Source of the DNA: Caldilineaceae bacterium
Lineage (GTDB): Bacteria; Chloroflexota; Anaerolineae; Caldilineales; Caldilineaceae
DNA: 64,000 nt
Reading direction: 5' to 3'
Assembly (NCBI GenBank): GCA_026645575.1
Contig: JAPKMW010000031.1
Coordinates: 1-64,000 of the forward strand
Part shown: positions 34,162-42,979 of the stretch, in pieces
How the letters are laid out: the number at the start of each line of letters is the position of its first letter
Numbering within the stretch: position 1 is the stretch's first letter
The notes under the pieces: generated by a model
Seen by the model: only the letters and a program-made list of their open reading frames with translations
What the model was told of the DNA's origin: nothing
Database searches by the model: none
Made by a program: the position numbers and the translations under genes

Positions 34162-34832
34162 GGGCGTTCCTCACTTCAACTATGGTAGAGGGGAAGTCGA
34201 TACGAATGATTGCCTGGACTTACCGGTCAAGGAAATGATGGATACTCCCACTCTTCGCAAAAGACTTAATAAAATCTTCAAATGAACTTTACAGAGTGTT
34301 TGGCCTATCACTTACCTAACTCGATACAGTCGCCGGGTAGAGATAAGGTTATACTTTTCTCTACTTGCGCTTTATTATGGTGCGAAGTTCTGGTCACTTA
34401 CCAGTTCAAAAGCTGCTCATTTTCTACTCACTTTTGCACTTCTATCTGTTTGACGCAAGCCGCGCCAACTTGGATCACACCAATTTACTTTTATCTTCAA
34501 ACCTTACATAGAGAATTTTTCCTTGCAAACTCCAATGTAGGCGCCGGTCAACTGGCGCATCAGTGCGACCAACTCCTAACTGGGACGCGCAAATGTCGCT
34601 ATCAACGTAGCCGGCTCATGCCGATTTTCCGCGACGATATGTTGGAGAGAGAAAGATAGAGCGGTAGGGTTTTGTATAGGGTGCGCCAGCGTGTTCCTGG
34701 CCGTAACTATGTCGTTTGGCAGCCAAAAACACAGTAGATGATGTTCTATAGCAAAGCGAGTGGCTTCATGGCGGGAACGAACCCCAAGTATGCTGTAGAT
34801 GGCGTGGCGGTGAGCATCGACTCAAGCTATGT
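34162..34832. other. 671-bp region without a convincing gene
   Basis: It holds the promoter side of the NicO gene and about 600 bp of AT-richer DNA. A 125-codon plus frame (34282-34659) shows no family features, a Cys/Phe-rich composition unlike neighbours and no Shine-Dalgarno. No repeat, hairpin or RNA gene was recognised. Confidence 0.5.
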
Positions 34833-35369
34833 TCAGATCAGCGGGAGTTCCATTGCCAACAACCGCACAAACTTGTCGCCTACCTTTATGCGGTTGGCCT
34901 CACCCGTCAAGGTGAAGCCCAAACTTTGGAAGAATTTTAACGCGCCGGGGTTAAATTGTTCAACCGTTACCCGTGCCTGTCCCATCTGGCCTTGCGCTGC
35001 CAGCCAGGGTTTGAGCAACTGCCAGGCGTGTGTTGCCACCCCCAGCCGCTGATAGGGTTCGGCGACCATGATCATGCCGATAGAGACAATCTGCTCGTTA
35101 GGCCAGTGCAGGCGAAAGTCGATCAGTCCGATCAATTCAACGCCGATACCGCCTGCTGCTTCACTCTCCACCCGACGGACGATGCCCATTATGGTGCGAC
35201 CGGGCGTCTCGGCGGCAGTGCGTAGATCACTTTCAGCTTGACCAGCCGGCGCCGTCAGCAAATTATACATGGCCCAATAGCCGGGCGTCGCCAGGTAGAC
35301 CTGTTGCAGGGCGTCAACATGCCATTCCAGCGATAGCGGAGCCAGGGAAATCGTTACTGGTGCGCTCAT
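34833..35369 (-). CDS. GNAT-family N-acetyltransferase
   Basis: 178 residues. The acetyl-CoA binding motif A is IGMIMVAEPYQRLGVATHAW (Q-R-x-G-V-A loop), and the C-terminal motif ARVTVEQFNPGALKFFQSLG is the usual GNAT beta-bulge and N-P-x-A helix. It transfers an acetyl group from acetyl-CoA to an unknown amine. It starts 12 nt after the dynamin-like gene on the same strand without a strong Shine-Dalgarno, so it is probably translated with it. Confidence 0.88.
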   Translation of the reverse strand: MSAPVTISLAPLSLEWHVDALQQVYLATPGYWAMYNLLTAPAGQAESDLRTAAETPGRTIMGIVRRVESEAAGGIGVELIGLIDFRLHWPNEQIVSIGMIMVAEPYQRLGVATHAWQLLKPWLAAQGQMGQARVTVEQFNPGALKFFQSLGFTLTGEANRIKVGDKFVRLLAMELPLI

Positions 35370-35381
35370 AAGGTTTCGATG

Positions 35382-37187
35382 TCACAATGTTTCAATATCG
35401 CGGCGCAACTGCGTGATGGTGCTTTTGGTCAGCCGCAACTCGGCGTCGAGCTTTTCCAGCTTTTCCCGTTCGACGCGCACAAAGCGAGTGTACGGGGCAA
35501 TGGCATCGCGGATACGGCGCAGGCTTTCTTCTAGTTCGCTTTCAAATTGTTGGGTGAGCGCATTATCCAACTGGGTGCGCAAGCCGTTGACTTTCTCGCG
35601 TAACTCTGCCTTGACCTTGTCGCGGCGGTAGGGCAACACATATAAGCCCATGACCGCAATCAGCCCCGCGCCGAGAACGCCTGTCAGATCGAGCCACCAG
35701 GTGTTGAGCAGCGTCACCAAGACAGCGCCCAGCCCAATCGCACCCACTTGCACAGCAGCCGTCTGGAAGATCGCTGTCTGTACCTGCTGCGCCAGCTTTA
35801 ATGATTCGCGCTGCTGGTCGTACCCCTCAATCACCCGTTGGGCATTTTCACCCACCGTTTTCAGCAGCGCCTGGCGATTAATCTCAAATTCACTGTTCAC
35901 GCTGCCAATCATGCGGTCCGTATGGTGCGCGGCGCGCCGCCCGATAAAGTCTACCACGGAGCGCCACTGGCGATAATTCTTGTCTACGACCCAGTCGATC
36001 AGTTCGCTGACATGACGTTCAATGGCGCGGCTGGTGTCGGCCACCACCGTGCGTTCAAATTCACCCCGCACCTTTTCACTGTTGACCAGCTCCATCACCC
36101 GCGTCAGTTGCAACGTCTCATCAAAGAAGCGGTCGCCCCGTTCGATCATGCCGTAAAGAACATTGTCCACGCGGCTGCGCTGGGCGGCAAAGTCGCGCCG
36201 CATGTCATCGGTATAGGCCAGCAACTGCTCTTCAATGGTATCGAGCGTCTCAAAATCGCCCTTGAGGATGGTCTGGCGCTCATTGATCACTTGGAGATAC
36301 TTTTCGATCAAGCGCCGCGCAACCCCCAACGGGTTTTCTAACTTCAGCCGGAGCCGTTCCCGGTTATCCAATTGTTGCAGGATAAACGTTTCCAGGGAGG
36401 CAAATTGGCTGGCCTGCCACAAGTCACCCGTCGGCGCTGCATCATGTCGGCGCGCCTCTTGCTTGGCTTGTAAAGCTTGGCGGGCGCTAACAGCGAAAAT
36501 TTGGGGATCAGCGCCGAGCAGGGCGCGCCCATGTTCGCGCACAAAATCAAGAATCTTCTCCCGGTCACTTGGCTCGTCCACCATGTCGATCTTGTTGACA
36601 ATGACGACAATCTTTTTGCTCCACTGGCGAATACGTTCCAGGAAGAGCCGCTCACTTTCGGTAAAAGGGCGGTCGGCGCTGGTGACAAAGAGGACCAGAT
36701 CGCTGCGCGGGACAAACTCTTCGGTGATCTCCTGATGGCGCTGGATGACCGCGTTGGTGCCGGGCGTATCGACCAGATTAATATCGCGCAACCATTCGAC
36801 CGGCAAGTGCAGCAACAGGATGTCATCGGGCGTTACCTCTTGCTGGAACTGTTCACCATAGCGCAAGATGTGAACGTGGCTGGTGGTCGGCGTCACGCCT
36901 TCGGTCAGCAAGCGTTCGCCCAACATGGCGTTGAGAAAGGCCGTTTTGCCGGCGTTAAATTCACCCACCACCACCAGCATAAAGAGTTCCTGCATTTGGG
37001 CATTGCTGGCCTTGAGCAGCGCCAGATCAGCCTCCGCCGCATGAAGGCGCGCCAGCAATAGCCGCAACTCCTCCAACATTGACCGTTCCCGTTGCAGAAC
37101 TTCGTCTTGTTCCTGCGTTAATAACCGTTGCAAGTTGAACCCCTTGTCCCTTTGTAACAACGCCAGTGCGCCGTTACCGATAGCCAC
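35382..37187 (-). CDS. bacterial dynamin-like GTPase
   Basis: 601 residues from a GTG. GTPase motifs are complete: P-loop VVGEFNAGKTAFLNAMLGE near residue 75, switch I threonines in TEGVTPTTSHVH, G3 LVDTPGTNAVI and G4 VNKIDMVD. Long helices follow (KYLQVINERQTILKGDFETL), then two hydrophobic segments (VGAIGLGAVLVTLLNTWW, LTGVLGAGLIAVMGLYVL) likely to insert in membrane, and a C-terminal helix returning to the stalk. Such proteins remodel or protect membranes. Usually two are adjacent; here only one is present. Confidence 0.9.
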   Translation of the reverse strand: MAIGNGALALLQRDKGFNLQRLLTQEQDEVLQRERSMLEELRLLLARLHAAEADLALLKASNAQMQELFMLVVVGEFNAGKTAFLNAMLGERLLTEGVTPTTSHVHILRYGEQFQQEVTPDDILLLHLPVEWLRDINLVDTPGTNAVIQRHQEITEEFVPRSDLVLFVTSADRPFTESERLFLERIRQWSKKIVVIVNKIDMVDEPSDREKILDFVREHGRALLGADPQIFAVSARQALQAKQEARRHDAAPTGDLWQASQFASLETFILQQLDNRERLRLKLENPLGVARRLIEKYLQVINERQTILKGDFETLDTIEEQLLAYTDDMRRDFAAQRSRVDNVLYGMIERGDRFFDETLQLTRVMELVNSEKVRGEFERTVVADTSRAIERHVSELIDWVVDKNYRQWRSVVDFIGRRAAHHTDRMIGSVNSEFEINRQALLKTVGENAQRVIEGYDQQRESLKLAQQVQTAIFQTAAVQVGAIGLGAVLVTLLNTWWLDLTGVLGAGLIAVMGLYVLPYRRDKVKAELREKVNGLRTQLDNALTQQFESELEESLRRIRDAIAPYTRFVRVEREKLEKLDAELRLTKSTITQLRRDIETL

Positions 37188-37451
37188 TTTGTCAGCTTTT
37201 TATTACGTGTCGCATAAACAAAAGTTGCGTCTGTCCTAGATTACCCCAAGTATAGCACAGAGAAGGCCATTTTCCGCGCAACAGACAAGGCCCGTTTACA
37301 AATCGCAATCGCGACAAATGGCGCTGGACAAAATTGACAAAATCAAGGATAATAGAGAATATTAAGTTAGTGTCTATTTTACATTAACCCTGAGGGTGAG
37401 TCTCATTCGTGAATCAGCGTGTCGATTCAGGTAGACAAGGAGCAGAAGCAG

Positions 37452-38075
37452 ATGAGTTTACAATTTGTTGCCGGCGAACAGGTCGAAATCCCGGCGATCC
37501 CCTTCAAGCCAGTGATTGAATTGCCGGCGCAAGAGAGCGCTGTAGTCGTGGTTGATATGCAGAATGATTTTGTTAAGCCCAATGGCACATTGGTGGTGCC
37601 GGCGGCCATCGAAACGGTTGGCGCTATTCAACAACTGCTCACCCAAGCCAGAACGCAGGGGGTGCGGGTGGCTTATACCCAAGACACCCATTACGAAGGC
37701 GACCGCGAATGGAGCATCTGGCCTGTCCACTGTCGCGCCAACACTTGGGGCTGGCAGATTATTGATGAGTTGGCGCCCCAAGCCGATGATCTCGTCTGCC
37801 CCAAAAGCCGCTATGACGGCTTTTACGACAGTTCACTCGATCACTATCTGACCCGTGTCTGGAATGTCAAACATTTGGTGATTGTGGGAACAGTTGCCAG
37901 CATCTGTGTGCTGCACACCGCCGCCTCGGCGGGGCTGCGCTGGTTCCATGTCGTGGTGCCGGCGAATGGCGTCTCGGCGCTGACGGACTTTGATCAAGCC
38001 TTGACCCTGCGCCAGGTCTCTTGGCTTTATGTGGGTGATGTGGTACGAAAAGTTGAGGAAATCCGGTTTGTGTAG
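37452..38075 (+). CDS. isochorismatase-family cysteine hydrolase
   Basis: 207 residues from ATG 37452 (AAGGAG 11 nt upstream). The catalytic triad is visible: Asp in VVVVDMQNDFVKPNGTL, Lys in CPKSRYDGFYDSSLD and Cys in VIVGTVASICVLHTAASA with the cis-peptide ahead. Substrates in the family include isochorismate, nicotinamide, ureidoacrylate and other amides. The GTVAS variation (usually GTxT) leaves specificity open; nicotinamidase is one candidate but its metal site is not evident. It stands alone, convergent with the hpf gene. Confidence 0.87.
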   Translation: MSLQFVAGEQVEIPAIPFKPVIELPAQESAVVVVDMQNDFVKPNGTLVVPAAIETVGAIQQLLTQARTQGVRVAYTQDTHYEGDREWSIWPVHCRANTWGWQIIDELAPQADDLVCPKSRYDGFYDSSLDHYLTRVWNVKHLVIVGTVASICVLHTAASAGLRWFHVVVPANGVSALTDFDQALTLRQVSWLYVGDVVRKVEEIRFV

Positions 38076-38193
38076 TCGCGTAGTCGTAAAGTCGCGTAGT
38101 CGTGAAGTCTGGAATCAGTCAGGATTGACTTTGCAACCTGATGACTGAACGACCACGCGACTACGCGACTTTACGACTTTACGACTACGCGAC
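38072..38193. repeat. long inverted array of TAGTCGCG words between convergent genes
   Basis: Arm 38072-38109 and arm 38151-38193 consist of GTAGTCGCG/GTCGTAAA words in opposite orientation; the first 19 bases pair perfectly, then an 8-nt indel follows. It overlaps the isochorismatase stop codon and ends 3 nt from the hpf stop, so it can act as a bidirectional 3'-end structure. Confidence 0.75.
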
Positions 38194-38195
38194 TG

Positions 38196-38759
38196 CTAGA
38201 CCATCGTCGGCTGTAACAGCCCATAGTCGCCATCGCGACGGCGATAGATCACGTTGACGGCCTTGACTTCCGGGTTAAAGAAGACAAAGAAGTCGTGACC
38301 CAATAACTCCATCTGTTCGAGCGCCTCCTGTTCATTCATGGGCGCCAGGGGGAATTGCTTGCGGCGAATAATCTTGCCTTCTTCCTCATCCGGTTCGCTC
38401 TCCTCCGTTGTCAGCGCCACTTCGGCTTCCATGCTGGCGGCAGCCGCCGCGCGGCGACGACTTTGGAAGCGCCGCCCCTTGAAGCGTTGCAACTGATTCC
38501 CCATTTTGTCGATCGTGGCGTCAATCGAGGCGAAGATGTCACTGGTCGATTCTTCGGCGCGCAGGATTTGACCATTCGCCCAAAGGGTAATCTGGGCTGT
38601 ATATCGGTCCGCGGCGGCGCGCGTCTCGCTCTGCGTGAGTTCGGCGCGCAGCTCTTGCACCTGCGGCAGGTAGCGCTCCAGGCGATTGACCTTCTTTTCG
38701 ATATACTGACGAATCCAATCCGTCACTTCCAGATGGCGTCCGTGAACAGTGAGTTGCAT
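38196..38759 (-). CDS. hpf: ribosome hibernation-promoting factor, long form
   Basis: 187 residues. The N-terminal RaiA/HPF domain ([40 protein letters not shown]) binds the small ribosomal subunit, and the C-terminal dimerisation domain ([40 protein letters not shown]) makes 100S ribosome dimers, marking the long form. A Glu-rich linker joins them. ATG 38759 has GAAGGACC upstream. It protects idle ribosomes in stationary phase or stress. Confidence 0.95.
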   Translation of the reverse strand: MQLTVHGRHLEVTDWIRQYIEKKVNRLERYLPQVQELRAELTQSETRAAADRYTAQITLWANGQILRAEESTSDIFASIDATIDKMGNQLQRFKGRRFQSRRRAAAAASMEAEVALTTEESEPDEEEGKIIRRKQFPLAPMNEQEALEQMELLGHDFFVFFNPEVKAVNVIYRRRDGDYGLLQPTMV

Positions 38760-38804
38760 GGTCCTTCTCCTTACTATAACGGTTTTTGAGAAAACGGTAG
38801 CGGC

Positions 38805-38886
38805 TACCAGTGGGACAGTGAATTAGTAGGACAGTACATCAGTGAACACTGACTGACTGACTGTTTCACTGACTGACTGTCTCACG
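38805..38886. repeat. CAGTGA/TCACTG word inverted repeat upstream of hpf
   Basis: GGACAGTGAATTAGTAGGACAG words (38812-38840) face CTGACTGACTGTTTCACTG words (38852-38884). It lies between the comF stop and hpf start, both on the minus strand. Confidence 0.55.
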
Positions 38887-38912
38887 ATTGGTTGCTACCG
38901 GCTTACAAACAA

Positions 38913-39683
38913 TCAACGGGGGCAGGCCAACGCCAAGCCATAGACAGCAACGGCGCCGGCGTCTAACGCCGCCTGGGCGCACGCACGCATGGTGGCGCCG
39001 GTGGTATAGACATCATCAATGAGTAAAAGACGTTTTCCGAATACGGCATTGGTGGCAAGAAACGCATCCTCAACATTGCGCTGACGCTCGCCGGCAGTGA
39101 GGCCCACCTGGGATTGGGTGGAGCGCTGCCGTACAAGCCAGCCAGCATATAAGGGTAATTGTACACGATGGCAAAAGGCGCCGGCAAGTAACTCAGCTTG
39201 ATTATAGCCCCGTTCTGCGTGGCGCACACTATACAGGGGGACAGGTACAACCCCGTCAACTGACGGGAAAACGCCGGACCACGGTAAGGTTTGCACGAGG
39301 GCAACTAGATAACGCGCCAAGGGCGCCGCCAGTTCCGGTTGTTGCTCATATTTAAAGGCGTGGATCAGCTCGCGCAGTGGCGAGGCGTGGAGTGCGGCAA
39401 TGCGCACCCCACTCAGCGGGTCGCTAGTCAAGTGTTGGCACTGTTGACATCGGGCAACCGAATGCAATTGTGGGCGACCGCAACTGGTGCAGATTGTAGG
39501 GCCAACCGGGAGAACCGCTTGCGCACAGGCCGCACAAACTAACGCGCCTGCCCGGTGACAGGCAACACAACGGGGTGGAAAGAGTAGATCCAGTAGCGCC
39601 GTCTGTAACCGGCGTAGTTGGTGGCTAAGCGCCAGGTGGCTTGCCGGCCCTCTACCGCCAGCCACATATGTGGAAACGTTCAA
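38913..39683 (-). CDS. ComF-family phosphoribosyltransferase-like protein
   Basis: 256 residues from a TTG with AAAGG upstream. An N-terminal double zinc finger (CVACHRAGALVCAAC and CTSCGRPQLHSVARCQQC) is followed by GVRIAALHASPLRELIHAFKY, RHAERGYNQAELLA and the PRPP-loop LLLIDDVYTTGATM. ComF proteins are needed for DNA uptake in competent bacteria, and related GntX for gluconate use. Context gives no decision. A Flp-type pilin gene follows upstream 170 nt away, but that class is not the competence pilin. Confidence 0.9.
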   Translation of the reverse strand: MNVSTYVAGGRGPASHLALSHQLRRLQTALLDLLFPPRCVACHRAGALVCAACAQAVLPVGPTICTSCGRPQLHSVARCQQCQHLTSDPLSGVRIAALHASPLRELIHAFKYEQQPELAAPLARYLVALVQTLPWSGVFPSVDGVVPVPLYSVRHAERGYNQAELLAGAFCHRVQLPLYAGWLVRQRSTQSQVGLTAGERQRNVEDAFLATNAVFGKRLLLIDDVYTTGATMRACAQAALDAGAVAVYGLALACPR

Positions 39684-39855
39684 AATTCGCCTTTCCGGTG
39701 GACTGGTTGATCTGACTTTAGGCCAGAACTTTCGATCAGTTCAAACCAACATACCATGAAAATGGCGTTACCTACTACGGTTTTGTGACGGGTTACGTCT
39801 CAACCATTCGTCGTATCATGTTCCCCCACTGCGAACTCCGCAGTAGGAATGGCGC

Positions 39856-40017
39856 TTAGGCCGTGGGGAACCAGCGTAACAACAAGTCATTGATAAAGGT
39901 GCGCAGATCATCGCCCAGGATCAGAAGAATTGAGAGCAAAACAATCGCCACCAGAATGATCATCAAGGCATACTCAATAAAGCCCTGCCCACTCCGATTT
40001 GACGGCATTCGTGACAT
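39856..40017 (-). CDS. small Flp/Fap-type pilin
   Basis: 53 residues, ATG 40017 with AAGGAG 10 nt upstream. The short basic leader MSRMPSNRSGQG ends at a Gly and is followed by FIEYALMIILVAIVLLSILL, the prepilin peptidase site and hydrophobic helix of Flp pilins (conserved Glu at +4 after GQGF or +5). The usual downstream pilin is about 50-60 residues, as here. Tad pilus assembly genes are not in the window. A NarL-type regulator lies 27 nt upstream on the same strand. A small hairpin (39828-39844) follows the stop. Confidence 0.8.
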   Translation of the reverse strand: MSRMPSNRSGQGFIEYALMIILVAIVLLSILLILGDDLRTFINDLLLRWFPTA

Positions 40018-40044
40018 TCAATACTACTCCTTTTGCGCCTCCTC

Positions 40045-40776
40045 TTACGCCGAGGTCGCCAAATCCTCAATGCGCACCCAACCGCGGCGGAGGGCGAGAA
40101 TGGCGGCTTGGGTGCGATCCTCAACGCCCAACTTGCGTAAGACGCTACTCATATGATTCTTCACCGTCTGCCGGCTGATGCTCAAGGCGCCGGCAATCTC
40201 TTTGTTGCTGGCGCCCTTGGTAGTCAAGACCAACACCTCCATCTCACGGGGACTCAGTGGGGCAAAGGTTTCCTGCCCCGTATCGGCGACAACGGTGAAC
40301 TTTTCCATTTCAGCCAACAGCCACCGGTAGGCTTCGGTCTTATTCAACACTTTTCCGTTAATGAAATAACGATTCTGGGCGACAGTGCGAATAGCAGGAA
40401 TCAACTCACTCGGTTGCACATCTTTGGGATAGTAGGCCGAAGCGCCGGCGCGCAGCGCGTGCAGCATCTGCTCATCATCGTTATACGCCGTCAAGACGAT
40501 CACGGCCGTTTCATCAATGGCATAGGTTTGCTTGATCTCATGGGTGGCCTGCAAGCCATTTTTGCCCCGCAGATTGATGTCCATGAGAATCACGTCGGGC
40601 GTCAGTTCAACAGCCAACCGCACCGCTTCATCGCCGGCCGTTGCCTCTGCCACGATCTGTAGATCGTCTTCAATTTCCAACACCCGGCGCAACCCTTGGA
40701 TGAGCAGCGGGTGGTCTTCTACTACCATAATCCGAATCACCGACAATGATCCCCTTGTTACATCGTTTTCTGCCAC
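40045..40776 (-). CDS. NarL/FixJ-family response regulator
   Basis: 243 residues from a GTG. The receiver has acidic pocket VVEDHPLLIQG, phosphoacceptor Asp in VILMDINLRGKNG, Thr in VIVLTAYND and Lys in AYYPKDVQP. After an unusually long linker (about 35 residues) comes the LuxR helix-turn-helix LSPREMEVLVLTTKGASNKE with ALSISRQTVKNHMSSVLRKL. No histidine kinase gene is adjacent. It directly precedes the small pilin gene (27 nt), suggesting it may control it. Confidence 0.93.
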   Translation of the reverse strand: MAENDVTRGSLSVIRIMVVEDHPLLIQGLRRVLEIEDDLQIVAEATAGDEAVRLAVELTPDVILMDINLRGKNGLQATHEIKQTYAIDETAVIVLTAYNDDEQMLHALRAGASAYYPKDVQPSELIPAIRTVAQNRYFINGKVLNKTEAYRWLLAEMEKFTVVADTGQETFAPLSPREMEVLVLTTKGASNKEIAGALSISRQTVKNHMSSVLRKLGVEDRTQAAILALRRGWVRIEDLATSA

Positions 40777-40890
40777 TGTTCAGCCCGAGTCATATCCGCA
40801 GCCACAGATCACAGCGGAAAGCTGGCGTAGGAAAAAGCAGCTACATCCTATACCAACAGTAGTTACGAGTATAGCATTAACTCCAACTGA

Positions 40891-41000
40891 CGCCAAACCA
40901 AAAGCAGCGAGTGCGTTGCATGGGACAAACGGCATACCCACGGCAGCACCGCCATCTGTCCCATGCAATGCACTCGCTTTACTCGCAGTTTGGGTTGGCG
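40891..41000. repeat. long inverted repeat in a divergent promoter region
   Basis: The 358-bp gap between the response regulator and zinc-ribbon genes, which point away from each other, is dominated by this repeat. Core arms 40908-40927 and 40957-40976 match in 19 of 20 bases; outer segments (CGCCAAACC 40891-40899, GGTTGGCG 40993-41000) extend the pairing. Nothing else is recognised in the gap. Confidence 0.75.
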
Positions 41001-41134
41001 TCGTGTGGATGCTATAATCTATGGCGTTCAAGCAGCGGAAACCGACATCGTTTGCCAATCGAAACAGGGACGCCAGCAGAATCTGCCAAGCGCAGTCGAG
41101 CAGTCTGTCAGCAAATGCAGGGAAGGGGTTGTAA

Positions 41135-41839
41135 ATGGCCGACATTGCCAAGTTATACGAACTACAAAAGATTGATGTCACCTCGCAGAAGGTGCGGCGA
41201 CGGTTGACCCAGTTGAAGACGCTGCTCGTGGAAAGTGATGACCTGAAGCGCGCCCGCACCCAAGCTGAAACGTTGCAACAGGAGCAACAGCAGTGGCACG
41301 GAAAACAGAAGAGCGCCGAACTGGAAGCGCAATCGTTGGCCGACCGCATCAAAGAGAGTGAACAGCGCCTGATGAGTGGTCAGGTGCGCAACCCCAAAGA
41401 ATTAGAATCGCTCCAATCCAGCATTGAAGCCCTCCAACGTCAACGCAGTGCCCTCGAAACCGCCTCGGTCGAAGCCCTCATGAAAAATGAAGAATTGCAT
41501 GGGCAAGTGGCTACCGCCAATGATCAACTCCAACGGATCCAAGAAGCCTGGTCGGCCAGTCAAACCGAATTAACCGAAGAAGAGAACAAGCTGAAACGGG
41601 GCTATCTCCATCTCAAAAAACAGCGAGACGCCCTGACTGAAAGCCTGGATAAAGCGCTCTTACAACAGTACGACTATTTGCGTGACCGCAAAGCCGGCAT
41701 TGCGGTTGCCACGGTCGAAAATGACAACTGTAGCGCCTGTCATGTGCGGATTCCCTCCGGCGTCATGAGTACGCTGCGCAGCCAAAGCGACAAAATGGTG
41801 AGTTGCACCAGTTGCGGTCGCATCTTGTACCGGCCCTAG
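41135..41839 (+). CDS. coiled-coil protein with C-terminal zinc ribbon
   Basis: 234 residues: a long antiparallel coiled coil from residue 5 to about 180 (KLYELQKIDVTSQKVRRRLT, LQSSIEALQRQRSALETASV) and a C4 zinc ribbon (CSACHVRIP and CTSCGRILY). This is the CT398/FlgZ-like family found next to RNase H or DksA-like genes in many bacteria; the coiled-coil hairpin plus ribbon resembles DksA-like polymerase-binding shapes, but the function is not known. Confidence 0.85.
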   Translation: MADIAKLYELQKIDVTSQKVRRRLTQLKTLLVESDDLKRARTQAETLQQEQQQWHGKQKSAELEAQSLADRIKESEQRLMSGQVRNPKELESLQSSIEALQRQRSALETASVEALMKNEELHGQVATANDQLQRIQEAWSASQTELTEEENKLKRGYLHLKKQRDALTESLDKALLQQYDYLRDRKAGIAVATVENDNCSACHVRIPSGVMSTLRSQSDKMVSCTSCGRILYRP

Positions 41840-41872
41840 CGGCGCCCCAAAAAACCTGCAACGCCAACCGCC

Positions 41873-42661
41873 TTAGCCCAAGGTGGCCGATTGCTCGACC
41901 ATCGTTGCGGCGGCGGCGTAATCGGCATCACCGACACGGGCAAAACGGGCAAGTGGTGATGCTGCCAGCAGGGCGGCGCCGACCACATCGTCGCTCATCG
42001 TTGCCAGGATCGTTGTCATTTCTTCGCGCAGGGCGACCGGCACTTCGATGCGAATAACCCACGGTGGCGCCGGATTGGGGCCGAGCCGTCCTAGGGCGCG
42101 CACGACGCCGTGCAACGCCGGCTGCTCTTGGACAATCTGTTCAAAGACGGTTGTGTCAATGGCCGCCACATCCACCTCGCCGGCAACCAGCATCTGTAAA
42201 GCCCGGCGATGGTAACCGGCTTCGATTGCCTCTGCAAAGAATGTCAACCCTTCGCCTAAGCGCGCCAGGTGCGCCCGCATCACATGATAGCCGGAGAGCG
42301 ACCCCGGTTCATTATAGGCCCAGCGCAGCCCACGCAACTCGTCAAAGTGTTGGGCCGGATGGTCCCGATGCACCATAATGTCAGAGTGGTAGACCGGTTG
42401 ATTGCCATAATGGTCGCCCCGCCAGACCGGCGCCGCCAATAGCGCGATCTGCCCCTGCGGTCGCCGCACTACATAAGGCGCACCACATATCCAGGCAATC
42501 TGAATGGCGCCGGTATCGAGTAGGCGATAGCGCTCCGACCAGTCCGGGTCGATCACAAACGCAATCGCCTGCCCCAACCGGCTTGCCAGATAGTCCGTCA
42601 ACTGGCGGCAAAAGCCATCCATCCCCGGCGCCATACAGGTCGTCATCCGCAACCGCTCCAT
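41873..42661 (-). CDS. PhnD-like periplasmic-binding-fold protein without signal peptide
   Basis: 262 residues. Segments such as LLDTGAIQIAWICGAPYVVR, YHSDIMVHRDHPAQHFDELR, WAYNEPGSLSGYHVMRAHLA and LVAGEVDVAAIDTTVFEQ match the phosphate/phosphonate binding family (PhnD, TIGR01098-like). The N-terminus (MERLRMTTCMAPGMDG) has no hydrophobic signal, so the protein is probably cytoplasmic or the annotation lacks a secretion route; no transporter genes are nearby. It may be a ligand sensor. It overlaps no gene and is convergent with the zinc-ribbon gene. Confidence 0.78.
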   Translation of the reverse strand: MERLRMTTCMAPGMDGFCRQLTDYLASRLGQAIAFVIDPDWSERYRLLDTGAIQIAWICGAPYVVRRPQGQIALLAAPVWRGDHYGNQPVYHSDIMVHRDHPAQHFDELRGLRWAYNEPGSLSGYHVMRAHLARLGEGLTFFAEAIEAGYHRRALQMLVAGEVDVAAIDTTVFEQIVQEQPALHGVVRALGRLGPNPAPPWVIRIEVPVALREEMTTILATMSDDVVGAALLAASPLARFARVGDADYAAAATMVEQSATLG

Positions 42662-42717
42662 CTGTCTCTAGCCTCCTCGACTGCCATTGTTATAGCCCGC
42701 TTATCGTGACAACTAAG

Positions 42718-42783
42718 CCTGGGAACGCCGCTATCCTAGCGGCAAATGGTATAGGCAGCCGCCAGGATAGCGGCGTTCCCAGG
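42718..42783. repeat. 26-bp inverted repeat in a divergent promoter region
   Basis: Arms 42718-42743 and 42758-42783 pair over nearly the full 26 bases (CCTGGGAACGCCGCTATCCT against AGGATAGCGGCGTTCCCAGG is perfect) around a 14-nt loop. It lies in the 318-bp gap between the divergent PhnD-like and nuclease genes. Nothing else is seen there except the GGGAG Shine-Dalgarno of the nuclease gene. Confidence 0.8.
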
Positions 42784-42979
42784 TAGCAACCCGGACTTGG
42801 TCATTACAATTCGGCCAATTATACAACCCTATCTTTGCACCAACAACCTTCTCGGCCACACAAAATCCGTTCCCACCCAAATCCGCTGCAGTGTCCCACA
42901 CTCAAACTTGACCTTACGAACCGATAACGATACAATGGCGGCGCCAACGTCTTGTCGCGCTGTTCTGTTGGGAGCCGCT

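Noticed and set aside
34282..34659. 125-codon plus-strand frame
   Set aside because: No recognisable domain, no Shine-Dalgarno, and composition unlike neighbouring genes; left as non-coding.
40780..41352. 190-codon minus-strand frame
   Set aside because: It runs across a large inverted repeat and the antisense of the zinc-ribbon gene; it has no family motif or Shine-Dalgarno.
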